Positions 42,593 through 51,620 of a stretch of DNA of 64,000 nt are shown here, piece after piece. The stretch covers positions 1 to 64,000 of the forward strand of contig NZ_JAAGPD010000027.1 of NCBI RefSeq assembly GCF_017104565.1. The letters are read 5' to 3'. The notes under the pieces are model-generated. The model had not been told where the DNA came from. It saw only the letters and a program-made list of their open reading frames with translations, and did no database searches. Within the stretch, counting starts at the first letter, position 1. Every line of letters starts with the position of its first letter. The DNA is from Paraburkholderia sp. Tr-20389 (GTDB taxonomy: Bacteria; Pseudomonadota; Gammaproteobacteria; Burkholderiales; Burkholderiaceae). Position numbers and translations under genes: made by a program.

Positions 42593-43546
42593 TTACGTTT
42601 CGTCGCCCAGTTCGGCGGCCAACCGCGCGGCAAGTCGATCGCGCAACTGCAGATAAGCGTCGGCGAGCGTGCGCTCGCTCGTGTCGAAGATCATGTCGGC
42701 GCGGTTATAGAGTTCGCTGCGGCCCGCCAGGATGCGCTTCAGATCTTCCATCGCCTCCTTGTTGCCCGACATCGGCCGCAAATCGCCCTGCGCGACGACG
42801 CGGCGCATGTGCTCTTCCGGACTCGCCTGGAGCCACACGGTGAAACAGTGCGCGAGCAATGCGTTGAAGGTGGCGGGCTCCGACACCAGCCCGCCCGGCG
42901 ACGCGATCACTGCCCGCTCGTGCTCGCCGATCACGGCCTCCAGCGCGCGCTGCTCGTAACGTCGATAAGCGCTCGCGCCATACAGCGAATGAATCTCCGA
43001 CGGCGGACAGCCCGCCATCTGCTGGATCACCTTCGTGATCTCGATGAACGGCACCTTGCGCTCCTGCGCGAGCATGCGGCCGAGCGTCGACTTGCCCGCG
43101 CCGCGCAGGCCGATCAGCGCGATACGGTCCTTTCGATGCGGGTCGCGCGGCGCCTGCGCGAACATCTCGGAGAGGGCAACACGCGCGCGCTGCAGCGCCG
43201 CCTGATCCCGGCCGTGCAACAGTTCGCGGATCAGCAGCCATTCGGCCGACGACGTGGTTTCGTCGCCGATCACTTCAGCGAGCGGACAGTTGAGCGTCGC
43301 CGCGATCTGCCGCAGCACCAGCACCGAGGCATTGCCCACACCGGACTCGAGATTCGCGAGGTGGCGCTCCGACAGGCCCGTTTCCGACGCCAGCGTCTTG
43401 CGCGTCATGCCGCGGCGCGCCCGCAGCAGGCGCACACGCTCGCCCATCGCGGTCAGAAACGGATCGCGTTCTTCGCGCTCGGCTTTCGGCGCTTCGTCGT
43501 CGGCGCGCTGGGCTTGGGCCGCATCAGCGGAGTAAGTTTGATTCAT
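42593..43546 (-). CDS. boxR: BoxR/BzdR-type regulator with shikimate kinase-like domain
   Basis: This 317-residue regulator has an XRE-type helix-turn-helix (about 30-90: GERVRLLRARRGMTRKTLAS, then SERHLANLESGVGN). A linker and a shikimate kinase-like domain follow from about 130, with Walker A LRGAGKST. In BzdR/BoxR proteins the kinase-like part senses benzoyl-CoA and relieves repression. ATG 43546 has the better Shine-Dalgarno (GAGG, 9 bases); ATG 43561 is the alternative. It is divergent from the benzoate-CoA ligase operon. Confidence 0.93.
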   Translation of the reverse strand: MNQTYSADAAQAQRADDEAPKAEREERDPFLTAMGERVRLLRARRGMTRKTLASETGLSERHLANLESGVGNASVLVLRQIAATLNCPLAEVIGDETTSSAEWLLIRELLHGRDQAALQRARVALSEMFAQAPRDPHRKDRIALIGLRGAGKSTLGRMLAQERKVPFIEITKVIQQMAGCPPSEIHSLYGASAYRRYEQRALEAVIGEHERAVIASPGGLVSEPATFNALLAHCFTVWLQASPEEHMRRVVAQGDLRPMSGNKEAMEDLKRILAGRSELYNRADMIFDTSERTLADAYLQLRDRLAARLAAELGDET

Positions 43547-43586
43547 ATCGGACAGCCTCATCGCCTAGGTATATGTACTATAGTGC

Positions 43587-43615
43587 TTGACATGCTCAGG
43601 GTGAACGGTTAATTT
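43587..43615 (+). promoter_or_regulatory. Promoter of DUF4863-bclA operon
   Basis: TTGACA (43587-43592), a 17-bp spacer and TAATTT (43610-43615) form a near-consensus plus-strand promoter. Immediately upstream is CTATAGTGCTT, sharing ATAGTGC with the boxC operator candidate and overlapping a TATAGT that could be the -10 of boxR on the other strand. Confidence 0.65.
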
Positions 43616-43823
43616 TCGCCGCATATCGACGCAATAACAACGCCGCCAGCCCTCGTCCGGATGGCATAGGCGAAATCGGAGACGCTCGGCGATTGCGCAC
43701 ATGAACTAACGTGCGTGCCGACCGGCAGCAACCAGGTTGCAGGAAGCCAGGGCAACGCACGGGACGCGAGCGCGCCAACGCGCCAGTTCGGTTCTCGACA
43801 CGCCGGGCCGTAAGGAGGCAAGC

Positions 43824-44303
43824 ATGTCCCCCCAAGACTTTCAGCGTCTGATTGCAGGCGTGACGGCGGAGCTGGACGGCCGCTCGCTCGATGCATCGCT
43901 CGGCGCGTGGCTCAATGCGACCTGGCCCGCCGGCAGCGCGACCTACGACGTACTCGCCGACGCATGCCGCACGGGCGTCGCCGAAGGCTGGCTGTGCATT
44001 CGAGAGCATGGCGGCATCCGTTTCGGCCGCATCATCAAGCCCACGCCCGACACGCATGGATTTTCCGTCGACGTCGTCGACATGCTGGACATTGCCGGCC
44101 CTCATCACGTGCACCCGCACGGCGAAATCGATCTGATCATGCCGCTCTCCGAAGGCGCGACCTTCGACGGACATCCCGCCGGCTGGTGCGTCTACGGTCC
44201 CGGCAGCGCGCATCGTCCGACGGTTGCGCATGGTCAGGCGCTCGTGCTGTATCTGCTGCCGCAAGGTGCAATCGAATTCACGCGGGACACAGCCGCTGTC
44301 TGA
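43824..44303 (+). CDS. DUF4863 family protein
   Basis: This 159-residue protein is of the DUF4863 family, which from memory includes the 4-hydroxylaminobenzoate lyase PnbB. A cupin-like His cluster is visible: PHHVHPHGEIDLIMPL, followed by GWCVYGPGSAHRPTV. It has no signal peptide. AAGGAGG precedes ATG 43824. It opens the operon with benzoate-CoA ligase, suggesting a job in aromatic acid use, perhaps with substituted benzoates or pathway by-products. The actual reaction is unknown. Confidence 0.8.
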   Translation: MSPQDFQRLIAGVTAELDGRSLDASLGAWLNATWPAGSATYDVLADACRTGVAEGWLCIREHGGIRFGRIIKPTPDTHGFSVDVVDMLDIAGPHHVHPHGEIDLIMPLSEGATFDGHPAGWCVYGPGSAHRPTVAHGQALVLYLLPQGAIEFTRDTAAV

Positions 44304-44371
44304 TGCGACGACACGTAGCCCTCACCCCTGCACTTCCGTTCCCACGCACGCCGCACCTCGCCGGAGGACAC

Positions 44372-45970
44372 ATGCAAGCCTTGCTGGAATCGCTGCCAGG
44401 CGAGCCCGCGCCGAAAGTCGAGCCGCCGCCCGCGCAGTTCAACTTCGCGTCGCATCTGTTTCGACTGAACGACGTGCGTGCCGACAAGCCCGCCTATATC
44501 GACGATGCTGGCGTCATGTCGTATGCGCAGCTCGAGGAACGCGCGCGCCGCTTCGCTTCCGCGTTGCGCTCGCTCGGCGTGCACGCCGAAGAGCGCGTCC
44601 TGCTCGTCATGCTCGACACAGCGGAATTGCCGGTCGCGTTTCTCGGCGCGCTGTATGCAGGCGTCGTGCCCGTGGTGGCGAACACGCTGCTGACGGCCGC
44701 CGACTACCTGTACATGCTCACGCACAGTCACGCACGCGCGGTGATCGCTTCGGGCCCGCTGGTGCCGGCTGTCGAGCAGGCGATGAGCGAAGCAGAACAC
44801 GACGGCTGCCTGCTGATCGTGTCGCAGCCGGTACAGCTTGATCCGCCGCCGATGCATGTGCTGAGCCAGCTGATCGATGGTGCCGAGCCTTCATTGAAAC
44901 CGAATGCATGTAGCGGCGACGACATTGCATTCTGGGTCTACTCATCGGGTTCCACCGGCAAGCCGAAAGGCACCGTGCATACGCATGCAAACCTGTACTG
45001 GACTGCAGAGCTTTATGCGAAGCCCATACTCGGCATCACCGAACATGACGTCGTGTTCTCCGCAGCCAAGCTGTTCTTTGCCTATGGCCTCGGTAACGCG
45101 CTGACGTTCCCGCTCTCGGTCGGCGCGACAGCGGTATTGATGGCCGAACGTCCGACCCCGGATGCGATCTTCAGGCGGCTCGTCGAGCATCGGCCGACGA
45201 TCTTCTACGGCGTACCGACGCTTTACGCAAACATGCTGGTGTCGCCTAATCTGCCGCCGCGCGATCAGGTGGCGATGCGCGTATGTGCGTCAGCGGGAGA
45301 AGCGTTGCCTCGCGAAATCGGCGAGCGGTTCACGGCCCATTTCGGTTGTGAGATTCTCGACGGCATCGGTTCGACCGAAATGCTGCATATCTTTCTGTCG
45401 AACCGCGCAGGTGAAGTCGAATATGGGACGACAGGCCGTCCTGTGCCTGGATATGAAGTGGAGTTGCGCGACGAAGCAGGCCAACCGGTGCTGGACGGAG
45501 AAGTCGGCGATCTGTTCATCAAGGGGCCGAGCGCCGCGCTGATGTACTGGAGCAACCGCGAGAAGTCTCGCGCGACCTTTCTGGGCGAATGGATTCGCAG
45601 CGGCGACAAGTACTGCCGCCTGACGAACGGCTGCTACCAGTACGCAGGCCGCAGCGATGACATGCTGAAAGTGAGCGGCCAATACGTGTCGCCCGTCGAG
45701 GTGGAAATGGTGCTCGTGCAACATACTGCCGTTCTGGAAGCCGCCGTCGTCGGCGTCGATCACGGCGGTCTCGTGAAAACGCGTGCATTCGTCGTGCTGA
45801 AACAGACTGCCGATGCATGCGATGCACTCGCCGATGAACTGAAGTCGTTCGTCAAGGGCAAGCTCGCGCCGCACAAGTATCCTCGCGATATCGTCTTCGT
45901 CGACGATCTGCCGAAGACGGCAACAGGTAAGATTCAACGCTTCAAATTGCGAGAGCAGCTCAATAGCTGA
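44372..45970 (+). CDS. bclA: Benzoate-CoA ligase
   Basis: This 532-residue acyl-AMP-forming CoA ligase activates benzoate to benzoyl-CoA, the entry step of the box pathway. Motifs: P-loop YSSGSTGKPKGTVHTH, GSTEMLHIFLSNRAG, hinge DDMLKVSGQYVSPVEVE, and the catalytic Lys in LPKTATGKIQRFKLR. The early SHLFRLNDVRADKPAYID is typical of benzoate ligases. ATG 44372 follows GGAGG; the frame runs back into the DUF4863 gene but that part is not conserved. Confidence 0.94.
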   Translation: MQALLESLPGEPAPKVEPPPAQFNFASHLFRLNDVRADKPAYIDDAGVMSYAQLEERARRFASALRSLGVHAEERVLLVMLDTAELPVAFLGALYAGVVPVVANTLLTAADYLYMLTHSHARAVIASGPLVPAVEQAMSEAEHDGCLLIVSQPVQLDPPPMHVLSQLIDGAEPSLKPNACSGDDIAFWVYSSGSTGKPKGTVHTHANLYWTAELYAKPILGITEHDVVFSAAKLFFAYGLGNALTFPLSVGATAVLMAERPTPDAIFRRLVEHRPTIFYGVPTLYANMLVSPNLPPRDQVAMRVCASAGEALPREIGERFTAHFGCEILDGIGSTEMLHIFLSNRAGEVEYGTTGRPVPGYEVELRDEAGQPVLDGEVGDLFIKGPSAALMYWSNREKSRATFLGEWIRSGDKYCRLTNGCYQYAGRSDDMLKVSGQYVSPVEVEMVLVQHTAVLEAAVVGVDHGGLVKTRAFVVLKQTADACDALADELKSFVKGKLAPHKYPRDIVFVDDLPKTATGKIQRFKLREQLNS

Positions 45971-45978
45971 AGAACGGA

Positions 45979-46833
45979 ATGGCTGAACCTGTGACGACCT
46001 TGCGCGAGGCATCCGAAAGCGCCTCGATCGCGTTGCCGGCAAACGCGCAACGCGGCGCGCTGACGATCGAATATCGCTGGCTCAATGCGCACCTCGTCGA
46101 TGCGCCCCTTGCCGTTTTCCTGCACGAAGGGCTCGGTTCCGTCGCGATGTGGAAGGACTGGCCGCAGACCTTGTGCGAGCGGCTCGGCATGCGCGGTCTC
46201 GTGTATTCGCGCCCAGGCTATGGACGCTCGACGCCGCGTCCGCATGACGTGAAGCTCCCCGTCGACTTTATGTCAGTGCAAGCGCGCGATATTCTCCCCG
46301 CGCTGCTCGATGCACTCGATGTGAATGCAGCGGAAAGAAAACGCATGTGGGTAATCGGTCACAGCGACGGCGGATCGATCACGCTGCTTTACGCTGCCGC
46401 TTTTCCCGATGCACTGGCAGGTGCGGTGGCGATCGCGCCGCATGTTTTCGTCGAGGACATTTCCGTCGCGAGCATCGCCGAAGCAAAGGCGGCCTACGAA
46501 CAGACCGATCTGCGCGACAAGCTCGCGCGGCATCACGACGACGTCGATTCGGCATTCTATGGCTGGAACGATGTCTGGCTGAGCGACGCTTTCCGGTCTT
46601 GGAGCATCGTCGATGAACTCGGCTGCATTCGCTGCCCACTGCTCGCGGTGCAAGGGTATGACGATCACTACGGCACGATGGCTCAGATCGACACGGTCGC
46701 GCAGCGCGCTGTACAAACGCAACTGACGAAGCTCGATCGCTGTGGCCACTCGCCTCATCGAGATGCGCCAGAGGCGCTCAACGATGCGATCGTCGCGTTT
46801 ATCCGCAAGCAGAGCGGTTCTGCTTCGAACTGA
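45979..46833 (+). CDS. Alpha/beta hydrolase of the box operon
   Basis: This 284-residue alpha/beta-hydrolase fold protein starts 8 bp after bclA. The nucleophile elbow is GHSDGG, the oxyanion region HEGLGSVAMWKDWP and the catalytic His is in CGHSPHRD. Similar hydrolases accompany box clusters and may act as thioesterases or lactone hydrolases that clear dead-end CoA or lactone products; the exact substrate is unknown. Not a secreted protein. Confidence 0.87.
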   Translation: MAEPVTTLREASESASIALPANAQRGALTIEYRWLNAHLVDAPLAVFLHEGLGSVAMWKDWPQTLCERLGMRGLVYSRPGYGRSTPRPHDVKLPVDFMSVQARDILPALLDALDVNAAERKRMWVIGHSDGGSITLLYAAAFPDALAGAVAIAPHVFVEDISVASIAEAKAAYEQTDLRDKLARHHDDVDSAFYGWNDVWLSDAFRSWSIVDELGCIRCPLLAVQGYDDHYGTMAQIDTVAQRAVQTQLTKLDRCGHSPHRDAPEALNDAIVAFIRKQSGSASN

Positions 46834-46928
46834 GTCGCGCATCGTGAAGTTCTCCACAGAATCCGTGACCAACCCTGTGGACAAACTGCCGATAACGCGG
46901 CCAAGTCATTGAACCGTCACACGGAATG

Positions 46929-46951
46929 CGCACTGCATCACATGCAGTGCG
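46929..46951 (+). terminator. Hairpin after the box operon
   Basis: CGCACTGCAT and ATGCAGTGCG form a perfect 10-bp stem with a 3-base loop and a short TTT after it, about 95 bp past the hydrolase stop. It is probably the operon terminator, though the T tract is weak. Confidence 0.55.
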
Positions 46952-47116
46952 TTTCATGCTTATTCCGCACTTCAATGCATGCGCCGGGTGAGCATTTTTA
47001 CCTGCATCTTGCTGCACATCGTTTCGCACTTCCTTTCCTCAGCTCACGCTTCATATTAGCTACACACGAGCTGGCTATCCTTTCGCGTCTCTCAAGCATG
47101 ACGCCGGAGGATGACG

Positions 47117-47440
47117 ATGCCCGCTCTGCACGAAACTGCATGTAGCCCGCGACGCAACCGTTTGCGTTTGACATTCGTCGTTATCGCGGCGTCCGTGGTT
47201 GTGGCAGCGTGCGGAGACGACGCGTCCAGCGAGTCGGCCTCGCAAGAACGCCCACAGCAGCAGACGCAACACCCGCAGCACCCGGCACTCGCGACGACAT
47301 TCAATGCCGCGACCACGTCCGACACCACGCTTCAGACCCCGCAACCTTCCGCAGCGCAGGCACACGCCGTCGCACCCGGCGGCGCCAGCGCAGCCGATTC
47401 CACTGTTCTCGCACCACCCGTGATTCACACCGTCGACTGA
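47117..47440 (+). CDS. Hypothetical lipoprotein, Gln/Ala/Thr-rich
   Basis: This 107-residue protein has a basic N-terminus (SPRRNRLRLTFVVIAASVVV) and lipobox Cys (AAC, near residue 32) followed by GDDASSESASQ. The rest is low-complexity Gln, His, Thr, Ala and Pro. There is no recognisable domain. GGAGG is 6 bases before ATG 47117, so that start is preferred over ATG 47111. It lies upstream of the phospholipase C gene on the same strand. Confidence 0.65.
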   Translation: MPALHETACSPRRNRLRLTFVVIAASVVVAACGDDASSESASQERPQQQTQHPQHPALATTFNAATTSDTTLQTPQPSAAQAHAVAPGGASAADSTVLAPPVIHTVD

Positions 47441-47517
47441 GTTCGTCCCGTCGGCTTTCATGCCCCCGCGTGGAAGCCTCACCTTACCGTTTCTTTCCTC
47501 TCACGATCGAAGCCAAC

Positions 47518-49632
47518 ATGACCTCAAAAAACCGCCGTGATTTCTTGCGCGCAGCCGCCCAGGCAGCCGGCTCCGCCACCGCATTGACGATGCTCCCCCT
47601 CGGCATCCGCAATGCGCTCGCGATTCCCGCGAACAACAAGACGGGCAGCATCCGCGACATCGAACATATCGTCGTGCTGATGCAGGAAAACCGCTCGTTC
47701 GACCACTACTTCGGGACGCTCAGGGGCGTGCGCGGTTTCGGCGATACGCGCGCGATCAACCTGCCGAACGGCAAGTCGGTGTGGCATCAGCCGGGACTTG
47801 GCGGGGTCGGCGAAGTACTGCCGTTCCGTCCGACGGCGCCGAACCTCGGCTTGCAATTCCTGGAGGATCTGCCGCACGACTGGCCGACGACGCACGGCGC
47901 ATGGAACGGCGGCCGCCACGACCAGTGGGTGCCGAAGAAAGGCACGACGACGATGGCGTACCTCACGCGCGACGACATTCCTTTTCACTATCAGCTCGCC
48001 GACTCGTTCACGATCTGCGATGCGTACCACTGCTCGCTGATGGGCGCGACCGATCCAAACCGCTACTACATGTGGACGGGCTGGGTCGGCAACGACGGTT
48101 CCGGCGGCGGCCCGGTCGTGGACAACTCGGAAGCGGGTTACGGCTGGTCGACATATCCGGAAGTGCTGGAAGCCGCGGGCATTTCGTGGAAGATCTATCA
48201 GGACGTCGGCACGGGTCTCGATGCAAAGGGATCGTGGGGCTGGACCAGCAACCCGTACATCGGCAACTACGGCGACAACTCGCTGCTCTACTTCAACCAG
48301 TATCGCAACGCGCAGCCCGGAAATCCGCTGTACGACAAGGCGCGCACGGGCACGAATGTGTCGGCGGGCGACACGTACTTCGACATCCTGCGCAAGGACG
48401 TGCAGAACAATCAGTTGCCGCAGGTGTCCTGGATCGTCGCGCCGGAAGCGTACTCCGAGCATCCGAACTGGCCCGCGAACTATGGTGCGTGGTACGTCGA
48501 TCAGGTCTTGCAGATTCTGACGTCGAACCCCGAGGTGTGGAGCAAGACCGCGCTTCTCATCAACTATGACGAGAACGACGGTTTCTTCGATCACATGTCG
48601 CCGCCGTTCGCGCCGTCGTCGAGTGCGAACGGACTGTCGACCGTCGACACGACAAATGAAATCTATCCGGGCGGCAATAACGGTCAATATGCGGCCGGCC
48701 CCTACGGTCTCGGACCGCGAGTGCCGATGCTAGTCGTGTCGCCGTGGTCGAAGGGCGGCTGGGTGTGCTCGGAAGTGTTCGATCACACGTCGGTGATTCG
48801 CTTCATCGAAGCGCGTTTCGGTCACGGCCACAAGCTGTCGGAGCCGAACATCACGCCTTGGCGCCGTACCGTGTGCGGCGACCTGACGTCCGCATTCAAC
48901 TTCAAGAATCCGAACGATGCATTCCCGACTCTGCCTTCCACCGCGTCGTACAAGCCACAGGATCAGCAGCGCCATCCGGATTACACGCCCGTGCCGCCGC
49001 TGGTCGGTTCCGTGCCGAAACAGGAATCGGGTGTGCGCCCTGCGCGCGCGCTGCCGTATGAACTGTTCGTGCGAATCAACGACAACAGCAACGGCAAACT
49101 GTCGATGCGCTTCGTCAACACGGGCGACGCCGGCGCGAACTTCCTCGTGTTCGAAGCACTCAGCGCCGATGCGCCGCGCACGTACACGGTCGAAGCAGGC
49201 AAGCGTCTCGTCGATCAGTTGCCCGTCAAGGCGGACGGATCATACGACTTCACGGTACATGGACCGAACGGGTTCCTGCGCCGCTTTGCCGGCAAGCAGA
49301 CCACGCAGCACTTCTGGAACAGCCGCGATCGCGCGAATCCGGAAGTCGCGGAAGGCTACGATGTGGCCAACGGCAATCTGCAGCTGCGCCTGAAGAATGA
49401 AGGCAACACGCGCTGTCAGTTCAAGATCGTCAATGCTTACGACTCGGGCACGACATTGACGCATACGGTGCGCGGTGGCGATAGCGATACCGTCTATCTC
49501 GATCTGCGCCAGGTCTATGGCTGGTACGACCTGACGATCACGGTCGATAGCGATGCGTCGTTCACGCGCCGTATTGCAGGTCACGTCGAGACGGGCAAGC
49601 CGAGTATGAGCGATCCGGCGCTGGGCGCGTAA
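47518..49632 (+). CDS. Phosphocholine-type phospholipase C, Tat-exported
   Basis: This 704-residue secreted phosphoesterase has the Tat motif NRRDFLRAAAQ followed by a hydrophobic stretch. Catalytic-domain motifs MQENRSFDHYFGTLRGVRG near residue 55 and NYDENDGFFDHMSPP near 345 match the acid phosphatase-like phospholipase C family (PlcH/PlcN). Two C-terminal DUF756-type beta domains follow (about 515-700). It hydrolyses phosphatidylcholine or related phospholipids outside the cytoplasm. The ATG has a weak ribosome-binding site; the longer frame overlaps the lipoprotein gene and is not used. Confidence 0.92.
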   Translation: MTSKNRRDFLRAAAQAAGSATALTMLPLGIRNALAIPANNKTGSIRDIEHIVVLMQENRSFDHYFGTLRGVRGFGDTRAINLPNGKSVWHQPGLGGVGEVLPFRPTAPNLGLQFLEDLPHDWPTTHGAWNGGRHDQWVPKKGTTTMAYLTRDDIPFHYQLADSFTICDAYHCSLMGATDPNRYYMWTGWVGNDGSGGGPVVDNSEAGYGWSTYPEVLEAAGISWKIYQDVGTGLDAKGSWGWTSNPYIGNYGDNSLLYFNQYRNAQPGNPLYDKARTGTNVSAGDTYFDILRKDVQNNQLPQVSWIVAPEAYSEHPNWPANYGAWYVDQVLQILTSNPEVWSKTALLINYDENDGFFDHMSPPFAPSSSANGLSTVDTTNEIYPGGNNGQYAAGPYGLGPRVPMLVVSPWSKGGWVCSEVFDHTSVIRFIEARFGHGHKLSEPNITPWRRTVCGDLTSAFNFKNPNDAFPTLPSTASYKPQDQQRHPDYTPVPPLVGSVPKQESGVRPARALPYELFVRINDNSNGKLSMRFVNTGDAGANFLVFEALSADAPRTYTVEAGKRLVDQLPVKADGSYDFTVHGPNGFLRRFAGKQTTQHFWNSRDRANPEVAEGYDVANGNLQLRLKNEGNTRCQFKIVNAYDSGTTLTHTVRGGDSDTVYLDLRQVYGWYDLTITVDSDASFTRRIAGHVETGKPSMSDPALGA

Positions 49633-49655
49633 GCCGGCCTCGTTCCGGCATCAGT

Positions 49656-49689
49656 AAAAGCCCGTACCGTTGCCACGGTACGGGCTTTT
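49656..49689 (+). terminator. Terminator after phospholipase C
   Basis: AAAAGCCCGTACCGT and its exact reverse complement form a 15-bp stem with loop TGCC, ending in TTTT. It can work in both directions and also ends the convergent glutathione transferase gene. Confidence 0.93.
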
Positions 49690-49719
49690 CGATGTGCTGA
49701 TGCCTGAAGCCAAGAAGGG

Positions 49720-50424
49720 TTATCCGCGCTTCGGGATATCCAACCCTCTGACGACGGCGGGACGCGCCAGAAAGGCGTCGAGCGCGCGCTTCACATGCGG
49801 GTAGTTGTGGAAGCCGACCAGATCGCCCGCCTCATAAAAGCCCACCAGATTTCGCACCCACGGGAACGTCGCAATATCGGCGATCGTGTAGTCGTCGCCC
49901 ATGATCCACTTGCGCGTGGCGAGCCGCTCGTTCAGTACGTTGAGCAAACGCTTCGATTCGTTGATGTAGCGGTCACGCGGACGCTTGTCCTCGTACTCCT
50001 TGCCGGCGAACTTATGAAAGAAGCCAACCTGGCCGAACATCGGACCGATGCCGCCCATCTGGAACATCACCCACTGGATCGTCTCGTAGCGAGCGGACGC
50101 GCGCTGCGGCATCAGTTGTCCCGTCTTGTCGGCGAGATAGATCAGGATCGCGCCCGACTCGAAGAGCGGCAACGGTTCGCCGTCGGGTCCGTTCGGATCG
50201 ATGATTGCGGGAATCTTGTTGTTCGGGTTGAGCGACACGAATTCCGGCGACAACTGATCGTTCGAATCGAAGCGCACCAGATGCGGCTCATACGCGAGGC
50301 CCGTTTCTTCCAGCATGATCGACACCTTGACACCGTTGGGCGTCGGCAGCGAATAGAGCTGGATCCGCTCGGGGTGCGCGGCAGGCCACTTCGTCGCGAT
50401 CGGGAAAACGGATGGGTCAGGCAT
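49720..50424 (-). CDS. Glutathione S-transferase, YghU/nu-class type
   Basis: This 234-residue protein has an N-terminal thioredoxin fold (RIQLYSLPTPNGVKVSIMLE, NPNNKIPAIIDPNG with the cis-Pro, and ESGAILIYLADK, the glutathione-binding Glu-Ser) and an alpha-helical C-terminal domain (MGDDYTIADIATFPWVR). The TPNG motif in place of a catalytic Tyr/Ser/Cys is characteristic of nu-class YghU/YfcG enzymes, which show disulfide-bond reductase activity. Cytoplasmic. Confidence 0.92.
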   Translation of the reverse strand: MPDPSVFPIATKWPAAHPERIQLYSLPTPNGVKVSIMLEETGLAYEPHLVRFDSNDQLSPEFVSLNPNNKIPAIIDPNGPDGEPLPLFESGAILIYLADKTGQLMPQRASARYETIQWVMFQMGGIGPMFGQVGFFHKFAGKEYEDKRPRDRYINESKRLLNVLNERLATRKWIMGDDYTIADIATFPWVRNLVGFYEAGDLVGFHNYPHVKRALDAFLARPAVVRGLDIPKRG

Positions 50425-50527
50425 GAAAGATCCTTGTCAGTGTAGGTCGGTCGACAGCGGCCAATATAGACCGATTGAGTGGACTTTGCTTGCGGCTGAA
50501 CGGCTGGGGATGCAACGCCGATCGCCG

Positions 50528-51598
50528 TCAATGCCGATGTCTGTGCCGATGGTGGATATCGGGAAAATGCGCATGCGTGTGCGTAATGGGCGCATGCCGG
50601 TGCGGGTGCACATGCGGTTCCACGCCGTCCCACTCGAAATCGTGTGTGTGCTGATGATGCGCGTCGTGCCGATGCCGATGGTTGTGTTCGAGCGCCTCGT
50701 GTGTGTGTTCGTGCACGTGACGCTCGCGCAGATGCAGCCAGACGCCGAGCGCCATCAGCATCGTCGCGATCCAGAAGGACAGCGGCGGCTGTTCGGGCCA
50801 TAGCGCAAACGAAATCGCGATGCCGAACAACGGAGCCACGGAAAAATAGGCCCCCGTACGTGCAGTTCCAAGATGGCGCAGCGCGACGACGAACAGAACG
50901 AGGCTCACGCCATAGCCTGCGAGACCCGCGACCATCGACGCGCCGATCAGCACGGGCGCTGGCAGCGGTGCTCCCAGCCAAAGCGCGATGCCGGTATTCA
51001 CGACGCCAGCCACCAGCCCTTTGACGCAGGCGATGAACATCGCGTCGTTGTTCGAAACCTTGCGCGTCAGATTGTTGTCGATGGCCCAGCACAGGCACGC
51101 ACCGGCGACCAGCAGCGCGCCCGTACCCGCACCACCCTCGCCGGGCTGCCACGACAGCAGCGCGCCGCCGGCGACGATCGCCATCATCCCGAGAAACACC
51201 TGCGTATCGACATTTTCGCGAAACACGAACCACGCGATCAGCGCCGTGAACACGCCTTCGAGGTTCAGCAGCAACGACGTCGTCGCGGCCGGCGTCGTGC
51301 TGAGTCCGAACATCAGCAGCGCGGGCCCCGCGATACCGCCCGCGACGATTGCGCCGACCAACCACGGCAATTCGTTGCGCGGCATGGCGGGTGCCCGCTG
51401 TTCGCTCGCCTCCGGATTTTGCCGACAGCGTCGAACGAGCATCGCAATGGCAAGCCCGCAACCGCTGCCGAGGTAGAACAGGCCCGCCACCATGAACGGC
51501 GACAGTGCGCCGAGCAGCGCCTTGGCGAACGGAGTCGTCGCGCCAAAGAGCGCAGCAGCGAGGATGGCCGTGAAGGCCGCGCTATGACGTGGGTTCAT
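50528..51598 (-). CDS. EamA transporter with histidine-rich tail
   Basis: This 356-residue DMT transporter has two EamA repeats (about 1-290) and an unusual C-terminal tail of about 66 residues with 24 histidines, for example HNHRHRHDAHHQHTH and HHRHRHRH. The tail could bind Zn, Ni, Co or Cu, which would point to metal export or metal sensing; this is inference. ATG 51598 begins MNPRHSAAFTAILAAALFGA; a longer frame upstream overlaps uvrA and is rejected. It starts 22 bp after uvrA ends, so the two may be co-transcribed. Confidence 0.85.
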   Translation of the reverse strand: MNPRHSAAFTAILAAALFGATTPFAKALLGALSPFMVAGLFYLGSGCGLAIAMLVRRCRQNPEASEQRAPAMPRNELPWLVGAIVAGGIAGPALLMFGLSTTPAATTSLLLNLEGVFTALIAWFVFRENVDTQVFLGMMAIVAGGALLSWQPGEGGAGTGALLVAGACLCWAIDNNLTRKVSNNDAMFIACVKGLVAGVVNTGIALWLGAPLPAPVLIGASMVAGLAGYGVSLVLFVVALRHLGTARTGAYFSVAPLFGIAISFALWPEQPPLSFWIATMLMALGVWLHLRERHVHEHTHEALEHNHRHRHDAHHQHTHDFEWDGVEPHVHPHRHAPITHTHAHFPDIHHRHRHRH

Positions 51599-51620
51599 GA
51601 TGCGCTTTGCTTGCCTCGCC

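Noticed and set aside
46850-46890. DnaA-box-like TCCACAG...CTGTGGA pair
   Set aside because: Single inverted pair without further boxes or AT-rich tract; origin function not supported.
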